64,000 nt of DNA. Origin: UBA1189 sp045612065 (GTDB taxonomy: Bacteria > Bacteroidota > Bacteroidia > Bacteroidales > Bacteroidaceae). How positions within the stretch are numbered: position 1 is the stretch's first letter; each line of letters begins with the position of its first letter. The stretch lies in assembly GCA_045612065.1 (NCBI GenBank), contig JAZKYH010000076.1:1-64000 (forward strand), in the 5' to 3' direction. Positions 1 through 9,174 of this stretch are shown here, in pieces. Both the position numbers and the translations under genes were made by a program. A model generated the notes under the pieces. That model made no database searches, was not told where the DNA came from, and was given only the letters and a program-made list of their open reading frames with translations.

Positions 1-1347
1 GCTATTTGGGAGAAGATACAGCGTCAGCTCGACGATATGTTCAAGGCTACAGGCCACGTCAACGCCTACTTCCCCCTGCTCATCCCCAAGTCATACCTCT
101 CACGTGAGGCCGAGCACGTAGAAGGCTTCGCCAAGGAGTGCGCCGTAGTTACCCACTACCGCCTCAAGAATGATGCCGAGGGCAACGGCGTAGTGGTTGA
201 CCCCGCCGCACGTCTCGAAGAGGAGCTCATCATCCGCCCCACATCAGAGACCATCATCTGGAGCACCTATAAGAACTGGATCCACTCATACCGCGACCTG
301 CCCATCCTGTGCAACCAGTGGGCCAACGTGATGCGTTGGGAGATGCGCACCCGCCTGTTCCTCCGCACCGCCGAGTTCCTTTGGCAAGAGGGCCACACCG
401 CCCACGCCACCCGTGAGGAGGCCGAGGAAGAAGCAATGCGCATGATCAACCTCTACGGCGAGTTTGCCGAGAAGTACATGGCCGTACCCGTAGTCAAGGG
501 CGTAAAGAGCGCCAACGAGCGTTTCGCCGGAGCCCTCGACACCTACACCATCGAGGCACTCATGCAGGATGGTAAGGCATTGCAGAGCGGTACCTCACAC
601 TTCCTTGGTCAGAACTTCGCCAAGGCCTTCGACGTGCAGTACGTAGACAAGGAGAACAACATGCAATACGTATGGGCCACCTCATGGGGCGTATCAACCC
701 GCTTGATGGGTGCGCTCATCATGGCACACTCTGATGACAACGGACTCGTGCTTCCTCCCAAGCTCGCTCCCATACAGGTGGTTATCGTGCCCATCTACAA
801 GAATGCCGAGCAGCTCGCCGCTATCCACGCCAAGGTAGAGGGTATCGCCGCCAAGCTCCGCACTATGGGCATCAGCGTCAAGTATGACAATGCCGACAAC
901 AAGCGCCCCGGCTTCAAGTTTGCCGATTACGAGCTCAAGGGAGTACCCGTGCGCCTCGTGATGGGAGGCCGCGACCTCGAGAACAACACCATGGAGCTGA
1001 TGCGCCGCGACACCTTGGAGAAGGAGACTGTCTCTTGCGACGGCATCGAGGAATACGTAGTACGCCTGCTCGACGAGATTCAGGAGGGCATCTACCAGAA
1101 GGCACTCAACTACCGCAAGGAACACACCGTAGCCGTTGATACCTACGAGGAGTTCAAGGAACAGATCGAAAAGGGCGGCTTCGTGCTTGCCCACTGGGAC
1201 GGCACCCCCGAGACCGAGGAGCGCATCAAGGAGGAGACCAAGGCTACTATCCGTTGTATCCCCTTCGAAGGCGATACCACACCGGGCACCTGCATGGTTA
1301 CCGGCAAGCCCTCAGCACGCCGCGTACTCTTCGCTCGTGCATACTAA
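1..1347 (+). CDS. proS: Prolyl-tRNA synthetase, 5' end outside the window
   Basis: Class II aminoacyl-tRNA synthetase that charges tRNA-Pro with proline in the cytoplasm. The frame is open from base 1 (A-I-W-E-K-I-Q precede the first Met at base 37), so the true start lies off the left edge and 448 residues are visible. The segment YFPLLIPKSYL, the class II block with RPTSET and the RWEMRTRLFLRTAEFLWQEG stretch are typical of the archaeal/eukaryotic-type ProRS used by Bacteroidetes. This type lacks the bacterial editing insertion. The protein ends in an aromatic residue (RVLFARAY), also typical of that type. An anticodon-binding domain (IVPIYKN, GISVKYDN) follows the catalytic core. A strong hairpin terminator begins 25 bases after the stop. 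Identification is secure. Confidence 0.95.
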   Translation, partial: AIWEKIQRQLDDMFKATGHVNAYFPLLIPKSYLSREAEHVEGFAKECAVVTHYRLKNDAEGNGVVVDPAARLEEELIIRPTSETIIWSTYKNWIHSYRDLPILCNQWANVMRWEMRTRLFLRTAEFLWQEGHTAHATREEAEEEAMRMINLYGEFAEKYMAVPVVKGVKSANERFAGALDTYTIEALMQDGKALQSGTSHFLGQNFAKAFDVQYVDKENNMQYVWATSWGVSTRLMGALIMAHSDDNGLVLPPKLAPIQVVIVPIYKNAEQLAAIHAKVEGIAAKLRTMGISVKYDNADNKRPGFKFADYELKGVPVRLVMGGRDLENNTMELMRRDTLEKETVSCDGIEEYVVRLLDEIQEGIYQKALNYRKEHTVAVDTYEEFKEQIEKGGFVLAHWDGTPETEERIKEETKATIRCIPFEGDTTPGTCMVTGKPSARRVLFARAY

Positions 1348-1371
1348 TTGCTTACAAGCACTAACACATAA

Positions 1372-1408
1372 AGAGGGTGGAGTTCAAAACTCCACCCTCT
1401 TCTGTTAT
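1372..1408 (+). terminator. Rho-independent terminator after proS
   Basis: A perfect 13-bp stem (1372-1384 with 1388-1400) closes a 3-base loop and is followed by a T-rich stretch. It sits 25 bases after the proS stop codon. Confidence 0.85.
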
Positions 1409-1743
1409 ATATTGCGCAAGACAAAGGTTTTCTTACAGTATCACTATCTCACCAATCTCTTCTCCTTTAAGCAATTTCTCACCGCCACCCTCACTCCTGC
1501 GGGATAATATTCCAACACATATTGCGTAGAATACAGAGGAATTCCTCATGTAAGTCACCATCTACATTACCCATGCGAGCAGCCAATTTCATAGACAAAT
1601 CCTACACACCGTCTTGAATTGGCAAAGGACACACAGCGCACTGAAAACATCGATCTGCATGGACAAAATAATGGAGGGAGCATCAATGATGCCCCTCTCG
1701 CTTTACACAATAAATAGAGAACTATTCCCAGAGGCTTTCCCAT

Positions 1744-1853
1744 GTTCCTCGACGATACCTATTATCGAGCCTGCGAAAAAATGTTGTCGAGCCTGCGAAA
1801 ACTTTCGGAGGGACCTGCGATATTCATCTGCCGCACCTTCGAAAAATTGACGC
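1744..1853. repeat. Degenerate 22-bp periodic array with CCTGCGA core
   Basis: The core CCTGCGA starts at 1770, 1792 and 1814, and its variant CCTTCGA at 1836, exactly 22 bp apart each time. A weaker match (CTCGACG) lies at 1748, on the same register. The base before the core and the A-run after it are also partly conserved. A second array with the same core and period lies at 45719-45806. Confidence 0.7.
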
Positions 1854-1934
1854 TACCCTTTTCGTTTGGAGGCTTACTATTGAAAAAATAGCGATTTCAC
1901 CGAGCAGACGATTTTTATTTTTGGCCTGGCAAGG

Positions 1935-1958
1935 AGCAGCGGAGCACGCTCCGCTGCT
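1935..1958. repeat. GC-rich palindrome
   Basis: An 11-bp perfect stem (1935-1945 with 1948-1958) encloses a 2-base loop (AC). It is not followed by a T-run, so it looks more like an interspersed palindrome than a terminator. Confidence 0.5.
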
Positions 1959-2225
1959 ACGAAGACGATGACGAAAACGTAAACAGCGATGTAGGTTAAT
2001 TTTCAATTCTCAATCTTCGAATTTCAATTTATCCATCCTAGCCAAGGCAAAAATAAAATTGTTTTACTCACAAGACACTACGAAACTAACCAGTCAACCC
2101 AGTATAGGAATAAGACAAAATCATGTTAACCTGTTATAGGAATAAACTTCAAAACTGACAACCTAAATCAGGAAACTACACGAAGAGGTAACCGGTGTGG
2201 ATATTGAACAAAGAGATTTTTTTTT

Positions 2226-2286
2226 TGCCAGACGGCTCTGATAAAATTATTCCCTTTGTCTGTTTTTTCTGCCAGACAGCTCTGAT
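2226..2286. repeat. Two 17-bp direct repeats 44 bp apart
   Basis: TGCCAGACGGCTCTGAT at 2226-2242 recurs with one change at 2270-2286. The spacing is 44 bp (2 x 22). The copies lie directly upstream of the promoter of the exonuclease gene, so a regulator-binding role is possible but unproven. Confidence 0.65.
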
Positions 2287-2310
2287 TTTGCCAAGTTCTC
2301 AATACGCAGT

Positions 2311-2341
2311 TTTGAAATAAGTGGAAAAAGCAATATCTTTG
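2311..2341 (+). promoter_or_regulatory. Bacteroidetes-type promoter of the exonuclease gene
   Basis: The -33 element TTTG (2311-2314), a 19-bp spacer and the -7 element TATCTTTG (2334-2341) match the Bacteroidetes housekeeping consensus. The gene starts 38 bases downstream. Confidence 0.75.
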
Positions 2342-2379
2342 CCTTTTCTTTTTAATATATATAAGTATAGGAACTAACA

Positions 2380-3141
2380 ATGAAACTCAACCTAAAGAAC
2401 CCTGTGGTATTCTTCGATCTCGAAACTACAGGAGTGAATATCGCCTCTGACCGTATTGTAGAGATAGCATACCTCAAGGTATATCCCAACGGCAACGAAA
2501 TGTCGCGCACCATGCGCATCAACCCCGAGATGCACATCCCCCAAGAAGCATCGGAGGTGCATGGCATCTACGACGAGGATGTGAAGGACTGCCCCACCTT
2601 CAAGCAGGTGGCCAAGGAAATTGCAGCCGACTTTGAGGGAGCCGATATCGCGGGCTTCAACTCGAACCGTTTCGATGTACCCCTCCTGGCCGAGGAATTT
2701 CTCCGTGCCGGGGTGGACCTCGACATGACTCGCCGCAAGTTTATCGACGTGCAAGTCATCTTCCACAAGATGGAGCAGCGCACCCTCGTGGCAGCCATGA
2801 AGTTTTACTGTGGCAAGGAGCTCGAAGGGGCTCACAGCGCCGATGCCGACACACGTGCCACCTACGAGGTGTTGAAGGCACAGCTCGACCGCTACCCTGA
2901 ATTGCAGAACGACGTGGCGTGGCTCTCGGAATTCTCATCACACACGAGCAACGTGGACTTTGCCGGCCGCATCGTCTACAACGAACAAGGCGTAGAGGTG
3001 TTCAACTTCGGCAAGTACAAGGGCATGCCCGTACGTGAAGTGTTCCAGCGCGACCCTGGATACTATAGCTGGATGATGCAAGGAGACTTCACACTCAACA
3101 CCAAGCAAGTATTGACACGAATCAAGTTAGGAAGCAGATAG
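2380..3141 (+). CDS. DnaQ-like DEDDh 3'-5' exonuclease
   Basis: Predicted 3'-5' exonuclease of the DNA polymerase III epsilon/DnaQ family, 253 residues. Exo I (FDLETTG, with D13 and E15), Exo II (NSNRFD, with D99) and Exo III (H152 and D157 in HSADAD) provide a full DEDDh active site. After about residue 190 comes a small C-terminal domain (FNFGKYKGMPVREVF) found in stand-alone Bacteroidetes exonucleases and ExoX-like proteins. It may act in proofreading or in DNA repair or RNA turnover; the sequence alone does not settle this. The next gene, coaBC, follows on the same strand after 80 bases. In related genomes dnaQ-like and coaBC genes are often neighbours. Confidence 0.85.
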   Translation: MKLNLKNPVVFFDLETTGVNIASDRIVEIAYLKVYPNGNEMSRTMRINPEMHIPQEASEVHGIYDEDVKDCPTFKQVAKEIAADFEGADIAGFNSNRFDVPLLAEEFLRAGVDLDMTRRKFIDVQVIFHKMEQRTLVAAMKFYCGKELEGAHSADADTRATYEVLKAQLDRYPELQNDVAWLSEFSSHTSNVDFAGRIVYNEQGVEVFNFGKYKGMPVREVFQRDPGYYSWMMQGDFTLNTKQVLTRIKLGSR

Positions 3142-3221
3142 TCGAAAGAAGACGAGAACGAAGACAACCATCCGGATGTCAAGTCTGTTGTCCGTTGACA
3201 ATAAAACTCTACACATCAAAC

Positions 3222-4418
3222 ATGTCTCTCCAAGGAAAGAAAATCGTATTAGGTATCACCGGTAGCATTGCGGCCTACAAGGCTGCGGTGCTCATACGCC
3301 TCTTAATAAAGAAGGGTGCCGAGGTACAGGTGGTCATCACCCCTGCCGGCAAGGAGTTCATCACTCCCATCACGCTGTCGGCACTCACGAGCAAACCCGT
3401 CATCAGTGAGTTCTTCGCCCAGCGCGACGGTTCATGGCACAGCCACGTAGCACTGGGCCAATGGGCCGATGCCATGCTCATCGCCCCTGCTACCGCCTCA
3501 TCCATCGGCAAGATGGCTCACGGCGTGGCAGACAATATGCTCATCACCACCTATCTGTCGATGAAGGCCCCCGTATTCGTGGCTCCAGCCATGGACCTCG
3601 ACATGTTCGCCCACCCCTCAACAACCGAGAACCTCGACACCTTGCGTCGCTATGGTAATCACATCATAGAGCCTGCCGAAGGTGAGCTGGCCAGCCACCT
3701 TGTAGGAAAGGGACGTATGGAGGAGCCCGAGAACATTGTGGCTTACTTGGAGCGCTACTTTGCCCAGACCGAGGAACTGAAAGGCAAGAAGATAGTCATC
3801 ACCGCAGGCCCTACATACGAGAAGATTGACCCCGTGCGTTTCATCGGCAACTACTCATCGGGCAAGATGGGCTTCGCCCTCGCCGAGGAGTGCGCTGCCC
3901 GTGGTGCCGAGGTGACCCTCGTGGCAGGTCCCGTACAGATAAAGACCACGCACCCGAACATCCATCGCATCGACGTGGAATCATGCGCCGAGATGTATGC
4001 CGCCACTACCGAGGCATTCAAAACTGCCGATTGTGGCATCCTCTGCGCTGCTGTGGCCGACTTTGCCCCCGAGACTACAGCCGACGCGAAGATCAAGCGC
4101 GAGGGCGACGACCTCGTATTGCGCCTCAAGCCCACACACGACATTGCCGCTGCATTGGGACAAATGAAGCAGCCCCACCAGCGACTCATAGGCTTTGCCC
4201 TTGAGACCAACGACGAGATGGCTCACGCACAGGAAAAGCTAAAAAGAAAGAACCTCGACTTCATCGTACTCAACTCACTGCGCGACAATGGCGCCGGATT
4301 CCGTCACGACACAAACAAGGTTACCATCATCTCGGCCACGGAGACCAAAGAATATCCCTTGAAACCCAAGAGCGAGGTGGCAAGCGACATCATCGACTAC
4401 TATTGCAACAAGCAGTGA
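3222..4418 (+). CDS. coaBC: Bifunctional CoaBC (PPC synthetase/decarboxylase)
   Basis: Two consecutive steps of coenzyme A synthesis: CoaB ligates cysteine to 4'-phosphopantothenate and CoaC decarboxylates the product. The N-terminal half is the FMN-binding CoaC domain (ITGSIAAYKA near residue 12, the SWHSHVALGQWADAMLIAPA region with the active-site His, and the PAMDLDMF loop). The C-terminal half, from about residue 190, is CoaB (TAGPTYEKIDPVRFIGN, then SSGKMG). The start was set at ATG 3222, giving MSLQGKKIVLGITG (398 residues). A TTG nine codons upstream is also in frame but adds no conserved sequence. The gene sits 80 bases after the exonuclease gene. The recN gene that often follows in Bacteroidetes is absent. 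Confidence 0.93.
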   Translation: MSLQGKKIVLGITGSIAAYKAAVLIRLLIKKGAEVQVVITPAGKEFITPITLSALTSKPVISEFFAQRDGSWHSHVALGQWADAMLIAPATASSIGKMAHGVADNMLITTYLSMKAPVFVAPAMDLDMFAHPSTTENLDTLRRYGNHIIEPAEGELASHLVGKGRMEEPENIVAYLERYFAQTEELKGKKIVITAGPTYEKIDPVRFIGNYSSGKMGFALAEECAARGAEVTLVAGPVQIKTTHPNIHRIDVESCAEMYAATTEAFKTADCGILCAAVADFAPETTADAKIKREGDDLVLRLKPTHDIAAALGQMKQPHQRLIGFALETNDEMAHAQEKLKRKNLDFIVLNSLRDNGAGFRHDTNKVTIISATETKEYPLKPKSEVASDIIDYYCNKQ

Positions 4419-4560
4419 ACCATGAGCAATAATGGGTTATGGGGTTATGAGGTAAAAGTTATAGGCATCCACCAAACTCTACCCCCTAACCAAGAATCGA
4501 GTGAACAGCGATAGAGGCTAACAAATGGCGATTACACGCGTTTTTATGAAAAAAATGTCG

Positions 4561-4568
4561 TATATTTG
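4561..4568 (+). promoter_or_regulatory. Probable -7 element of the secA promoter
   Basis: TATATTTG matches TAnnTTTG exactly, with a T-rich stretch (4541-4545) where the -33 element should be. The inferred leader of secA is about 115 bases, long enough for regulation, but no clear stem-loop was recognised in it. Confidence 0.55.
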
Positions 4569-4689
4569 TAGGCTAAAGTCAAAGGCTGTCAACATTTATG
4601 ACAAAATTGCAAAACACTCTTGCTTTTCTGTTCGTTGGCACTGTTGTTGTTCTTAGACTGAAAACGAATATAAAACATAAAACAAAGAT

Positions 4690-7600
4690 ATGGGATTTAA
4701 TGAATTTATAAGTAAGTTGTTTGGCAACAAACACGATCGCGATTTGCGCGAGATACAGCCCTGGGTGGAGAAGGTGAAACAGGCCTACCCCGCCATAGAG
4801 AAGTTGACCAACGACGGATTGCGTGCCAAGACACAGGAACTGAAAGAGCGCATCAAGCAGTCGGCCGTAGCTGAAAACGCTAAGATTGCCGAGCTGAAAG
4901 CAAAGGTAGAAGATACCGAGATTGAAAAGCGCGAACAGCTCTTCAATGAGATAGATAAGTTAGAGACCGCCGTATTGGACAAGTACGAAGTGGCTCTCGA
5001 TGCTGTACTGCCCGAGGCATTTGCCATCGTGAAGGAAACCGCGCGCCGCTTTGCCGAGAGCGAAGAGGTGGTGGTAACCGCTACCGATATGGACCGTGCA
5101 TTGGCTGCCACAAAGGACTTCGTACGCATCGAAGGCGACAAGGCCATCTACAAGAACCATTGGGAGGCCGGTGGTAACGAGACCATATGGAACATGATAC
5201 ACTATGATGTACAGCTCTTCGGTGGCGTGGTACTGCACAAGGGTAAGATTGCTGAGATGGCTACGGGTGAGGGTAAGACCCTCGTGGCTACACTGCCCGT
5301 ATTCCTCAATGCCCTCACCGGCAATGGCGTACACGTGGTGACAGTGAACGACTACCTCGCCAAGCGTGACTCTGAGTGGATGGGACCGCTCTACATGTTC
5401 CACGGCCTCACGGTCGACTGCATCGACAAGCACCAGCCCAACTCTGAGGCTCGCCGCCAGGCATACCTTGCCGACATCACCTTTGGTACAAACAATGAGT
5501 TTGGTTTCGACTACCTGCGCGACAACATGGCTTCATCGCCTGCCGACCTCGTACAGCGCCGTCACAACTACGCCATCGTGGACGAGGTGGACTCAGTACT
5601 TATCGACGATGCCCGTACACCGCTCATCATCTCAGGTCCCGTACCCAAGAAGGGCGACCAACTGTTCGAGGAGTTGCGCTCACACGTGGAGCGTCTCGTA
5701 GAGGCACAGAAACGTCTGGCTACCCAGCTCCTTGCCGAGGCAAAGCGTCTCGTCTACTCTGACAAGCAAGAGGAGGTAGAGGCTGGTTTCCTTGCCCTTT
5801 TCCGCAGCCACAAGGCCCTGCCCAAGAACAAGCCCCTGATCAAGTTCCTCAGCGAACCCGGTATCAAGACTGGTATGCTCAAGACTGAGGCCATCTATAT
5901 GGAGCAGAACAACCGCCGCATGCCCGAGGCTACCGATGTACTCTACTTCGTCATCGACGAGAAGATGAACAGCGTAGACCTCACCGACAAGGGTATCGAG
6001 CTCATCACCGGCAACGCTGCCGACCCCACCCTCTTCGTACTCCCCGACATTGCATCGGAGATGGCAGCTCTTGAGGGTAGCGGTCTCGAGGGCGATGAAC
6101 TGCTACAGAAGAAGGACGAGCTCTTCACCAACTATGCTATAAAGAGCGAGCGCGTGCACACCATCAACCAGCTCCTCAAGGCTTACACCATGTTCGAGAA
6201 GAACACCGAGTACATCGTGACCGAAGAGGGTGAGGTAAAGATTGTGGATGAGCAGACTGGCCGTATCATGGAGGGCCGCCGCTATAGCGACGGTTTGCAC
6301 CAAGCAATTGAGGCCAAGGAGCGCGTGAAAGTGGAGGCTGCCACACAGACCTTCGCTACCATCACCTTGCAGAACTACTTCCGCATGTACCATAAGTTGT
6401 CAGGTATGACTGGTACGGCCGAGACCGAGGCAGGTGAATTGTGGGATATCTACAAGCTCGACGTAGTGGTAATCCCCACCAACCGCCCCATCGCACGTAA
6501 TGACATGAACGACCGCATCTACAAGACTCAGCGCGAGAAGTACAACGCCGTTATCGCTGAGGTGGAGAAGATGGTGGCCGAGGGACGTCCCGTACTCGTG
6601 GGTACCACATCGGTAGAAATCAGTGAACTGTTAAGCCGTATGCTCAGCATACGTAAGATAGAGCACAACGTGCTCAATGCCAAGCTGCACCAGAAGGAGG
6701 CCGACATCGTGGCCAAGGCTGGCCTGAAGGGCACCGTAACCATCGCTACCAACATGGCAGGCCGTGGTACCGACATCAAGCTCTCTGATGAGGTAAAGGC
6801 TGCAGGCGGTCTTGCTATCATCGGTACCGAACGCCATGAGAGCCGTCGTGTAGACCGCCAGTTGCGTGGTCGTGCCGGCCGTCAGGGTGACCCCGGTTCA
6901 TCTGTATTCTTCGTATCATTGGAGGACAACCTCATGCGTCTCTTCGCTGCCGACCGTATCTCCAACGTGATGGATAGACTCGGCTTCCAGGAGGGCGAGA
7001 TGCTGGAACACAAGATGATTTCCAAGAGTATCGAGAATGCACAGAAGAAGGTCGAAGAGAACCATTTCGGCACTCGTAAGCACCTGCTCGAATATGACGA
7101 TGTGATGAACAAGCAGCGCACCGTCATCTATACCAAGCGCCGTCATGCTCTTATGGGTGAGCGCATCGGTATGGACCTTACCAATATGATTTGGGACCGT
7201 TGCGCCAGCATCATCGAGAACAACGACTACGAAGGTATCCGCATGGAGCTCTTCCGCGTAATGGCTATAGAATGCCCCTTCACCGAACAGGACTACACGA
7301 GCAAGAAGCCTCAAGAATTGGCAGAAATCACATTTGATGCTGCCATGGCAAACTTCAAGGGTAGAATGGACCGTTTGGCACAGATTGCTTACCCTGTTAT
7401 CAAGCAGGCATATGAGCATGAAGGTATGCATTACGAACATATCCGAGTACCTATCACCGACGGCAAGCTTCTGTATCAGATACCGGTGAACTTCAAGGCT
7501 GCCTATGAGACCGAATGCAAAGAGGTTGTGAAGGCATTTGAAAAAGCTATCATGCTGCACGTTATCGATGATGCTTGGAAGGAAAACTTGCGCGAGCTCG

Positions 7601-7980
7601 ATGAACTGAAGCACTCGGTGCGCAACGCCAGCTACGAGCAGAAAGATCCTCTCTTGATTTATAAGTTGGAATCGGTGAACCTTTTTGACGCAATGGTCAA
7701 CAAGATTAACGACAAGACACTCTCGATTCTCATGCGCGCGCAAATTCCCACAAGCGAGCCTGTACGCGAGGCTCCTGCAGAGACTCGTACCCAACGCCGC
7801 CAGCAGTATCAAGAGAACCGCGCAGAATTAGGTGACCATAACCAACAGGCTGCAGCACAGAATGACACTCGTGCCCAACGCCGCGAGCCCATACGTGCCG
7901 AGCATACTGTAGGCCGCAATGACCCATGCCCTTGTGGTAGCGGTAAGAAATTCAAGAACTGCCACGGCAAAGAACTTTGA
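4690..7980 (+). CDS. secA: Preprotein translocase ATPase SecA
   Basis: Motor ATPase that drives unfolded preproteins through SecYEG. The protein has 1096 residues, the long form usual in Bacteroidetes. Walker A is ATGEGKT (about residues 191-197), followed by VVTVNDYLAKRD. The DEVD box lies in AIVDEVDSVLIDDARTPLI. The preprotein cross-linking region, helicase motif ATNMAGRGTDI with DRQLRGRAGRQGDPG, and the helical scaffold follow in order. The C-terminal tail after a Gln/Arg-rich linker ends in NDPCPCGSGKKFKNCHG, the zinc-binding SEC-C motif for SecB/ribosome contact. The N-terminal 60-90 residues hold a charged helical insertion. The gene is monocistronic, with its own promoter-like element and terminator. 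Confidence 0.97.
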   Translation: MGFNEFISKLFGNKHDRDLREIQPWVEKVKQAYPAIEKLTNDGLRAKTQELKERIKQSAVAENAKIAELKAKVEDTEIEKREQLFNEIDKLETAVLDKYEVALDAVLPEAFAIVKETARRFAESEEVVVTATDMDRALAATKDFVRIEGDKAIYKNHWEAGGNETIWNMIHYDVQLFGGVVLHKGKIAEMATGEGKTLVATLPVFLNALTGNGVHVVTVNDYLAKRDSEWMGPLYMFHGLTVDCIDKHQPNSEARRQAYLADITFGTNNEFGFDYLRDNMASSPADLVQRRHNYAIVDEVDSVLIDDARTPLIISGPVPKKGDQLFEELRSHVERLVEAQKRLATQLLAEAKRLVYSDKQEEVEAGFLALFRSHKALPKNKPLIKFLSEPGIKTGMLKTEAIYMEQNNRRMPEATDVLYFVIDEKMNSVDLTDKGIELITGNAADPTLFVLPDIASEMAALEGSGLEGDELLQKKDELFTNYAIKSERVHTINQLLKAYTMFEKNTEYIVTEEGEVKIVDEQTGRIMEGRRYSDGLHQAIEAKERVKVEAATQTFATITLQNYFRMYHKLSGMTGTAETEAGELWDIYKLDVVVIPTNRPIARNDMNDRIYKTQREKYNAVIAEVEKMVAEGRPVLVGTTSVEISELLSRMLSIRKIEHNVLNAKLHQKEADIVAKAGLKGTVTIATNMAGRGTDIKLSDEVKAAGGLAIIGTERHESRRVDRQLRGRAGRQGDPGSSVFFVSLEDNLMRLFAADRISNVMDRLGFQEGEMLEHKMISKSIENAQKKVEENHFGTRKHLLEYDDVMNKQRTVIYTKRRHALMGERIGMDLTNMIWDRCASIIENNDYEGIRMELFRVMAIECPFTEQDYTSKKPQELAEITFDAAMANFKGRMDRLAQIAYPVIKQAYEHEGMHYEHIRVPITDGKLLYQIPVNFKAAYETECKEVVKAFEKAIMLHVIDDAWKENLRELDELKHSVRNASYEQKDPLLIYKLESVNLFDAMVNKINDKTLSILMRAQIPTSEPVREAPAETRTQRRQQYQENRAELGDHNQQAAAQNDTRAQRREPIRAEHTVGRNDPCPCGSGKKFKNCHGKEL

Positions 7981-7999
7981 TAATTAGACGTTAGGAATG

Positions 8000-8060
8000 A
8001 GGAGTTAGGAGTTTAGCTCTGTGATGTGACCCATCCAGAAGGCAACTCCTAACTCCTTTT
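8000..8060 (+). terminator. Terminator after secA
   Basis: A 14-bp perfect inverted repeat (8000-8013 with 8044-8057) encloses a 30-base loop and ends in a T-run. It starts 20 bases after the secA stop. Confidence 0.65.
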
Positions 8061-8107
8061 CTTCTTCACATAAGATATCTTGACCAAGAAATTCGAACTC
8101 ACCAACC

Positions 8108-9079
8108 ATGAGAAAGCTTCTTTTTCTCCTCTCTCTCCTCCTTTGCTCCTGCAGCGAGGTGCTCTACGTCAACATCGAGCAGATGTTGCCGCCTGAGGTA
8201 ATGCCGCAACAGACGGTACGTAGTGTGGGAGTGGTGAGTAACTTCAGTTCCAACAATGTCGTGGTGGCAAACAAGGATGCGATAATACTACCTTGCGATG
8301 CCGACACAGTGAAGGAACAAGTCGCTTGGGCATTTGCCAATTCTGGGATTATTGAACGTGTAGTGGTGCTCGACTCGCTTCTGTACCACCCCGACAGCAC
8401 ACAGAATCATATCCTATCACAGAAGGAGGTCAACACCCTGTGCCAAGAGCTCGACGTAGAGATGATATACTCCGTCGACTATGCCTGCCTTACCTTCAAT
8501 CCTACAGCACGCTTCATCTCGCGCCCCCTAAACGCTTACCTCTGCTCACGCATCTACACTCCCGACCGCGACAGCATCAGAGGGACTAGCATAATGGATA
8601 AGGAAACCCTCGATTACTGGGTCAACAGTACCGATGAGATAGCTGAGCTCATGCCTATGGTTCCTGCCTTACTTGCCGAGAATGCTATTAGCCCCTACCT
8701 ACCCTCATGGGAGGAAAGAGAGCGTGTGTTCTACTACGACCGACTGTGCTATGCGCTACGAGAGGCCAAGGTATATGTCTATGAAGGCAATTGGGAAGCT
8801 GCAGCCAGACAATGGCATAGCCTTTCAGACAGCAAACTACGTTCGTATCGTTTCATGGCGGCCTACAACCTCGCCCTCTATTACGAGATGACCGACCGCA
8901 TAGATGAAGCCCTACGCTCACTTGCGTTGGCCGAGAAGTTAGCCATGAAGCACCATAAGAAAAGCGGCACAACCACACAGGTCATAAGCACTGCCCTACT
9001 GAAAGAGTACAGCGAAGTACTCACCAATCGTAAAAAGGAACTGAAAAGCTTGAACGAATGGGAAAGAAGGGAACAATGA
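8108..9079 (+). CDS. Lipoprotein, DUF6340-like
   Basis: Predicted exported lipoprotein of 323 residues. The N-terminus MRKLLFLLSLLLCSCSE is a lipoprotein signal with cleavage before the Cys of LLCSC or the preceding Cys. The region VRSVGVVSNFSSNNVV resembles the start of the DUF6340 family of Bacteroidetes lipoproteins, whose function is unknown. Residues 200-300 (EAKVYVYEGNWEAAARQW, then YNLALYYEMTDRIDEAL) look like TPR helices, which suggests protein-protein contact at the periplasmic face. The gene stands alone between the secA terminator and a strong terminator shared with the convergent pot genes. Family assignment is by recollection of the pattern and is tentative. Confidence 0.65.
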   Translation: MRKLLFLLSLLLCSCSEVLYVNIEQMLPPEVMPQQTVRSVGVVSNFSSNNVVVANKDAIILPCDADTVKEQVAWAFANSGIIERVVVLDSLLYHPDSTQNHILSQKEVNTLCQELDVEMIYSVDYACLTFNPTARFISRPLNAYLCSRIYTPDRDSIRGTSIMDKETLDYWVNSTDEIAELMPMVPALLAENAISPYLPSWEERERVFYYDRLCYALREAKVYVYEGNWEAAARQWHSLSDSKLRSYRFMAAYNLALYYEMTDRIDEALRSLALAEKLAMKHHKKSGTTTQVISTALLKEYSEVLTNRKKELKSLNEWERREQ

Positions 9080-9109
9080 TATTATATTATATAAAACAGA
9101 AAGAATAAA

Positions 9110-9143
9110 GCGGCTTGGGGAATCCAAGCCGCCTTTGTTTTTA
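9110..9143 (+). terminator. Terminator between lipoprotein gene and potC
   Basis: A 9-bp perfect GC-rich stem (9110-9118 with 9124-9132) is followed by CTTTGTTTTTATT. The two flanking genes converge here, and the opposite strand has a short T-stretch too, so it may serve both. Confidence 0.85.
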
Positions 9144-9174
9144 TTAGTTTATCAGGCTTCTGCCGAATGCACCA

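Larger units (their letters stand above)
1401..2310. other. Long intergenic region without a supported gene
   Basis: About 0.9 kb between proS and the exonuclease gene. The short open frames here have neither a promoter nor a protein-like composition. It holds a bulged hairpin at 1674-1697, a degenerate 22-bp periodic array (1744-1853), an 11-bp-stem palindrome (1935-1958), two imperfect copies of TATAGGAATAA 31 bp apart (about 2101 and 2134), and two near-identical 17-mers 44 bp apart (2226 and 2270). It may be decayed DNA or a binding region; the sequence does not show which. Confidence 0.6.

Noticed and set aside
1614..1850. 78-codon open frame in the proS-exonuclease gap
   Set aside because: No promoter or start context, runs through the 22-bp repeat array.
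1744..1853. CRISPR array
   Set aside because: Repeats are only 7-11 bp conserved with spacers of about 11-15 bp, and no cas genes are present.
6916..7812. 298-codon open frame opposite to secA
   Set aside because: Shadow of secA, no family resemblance.
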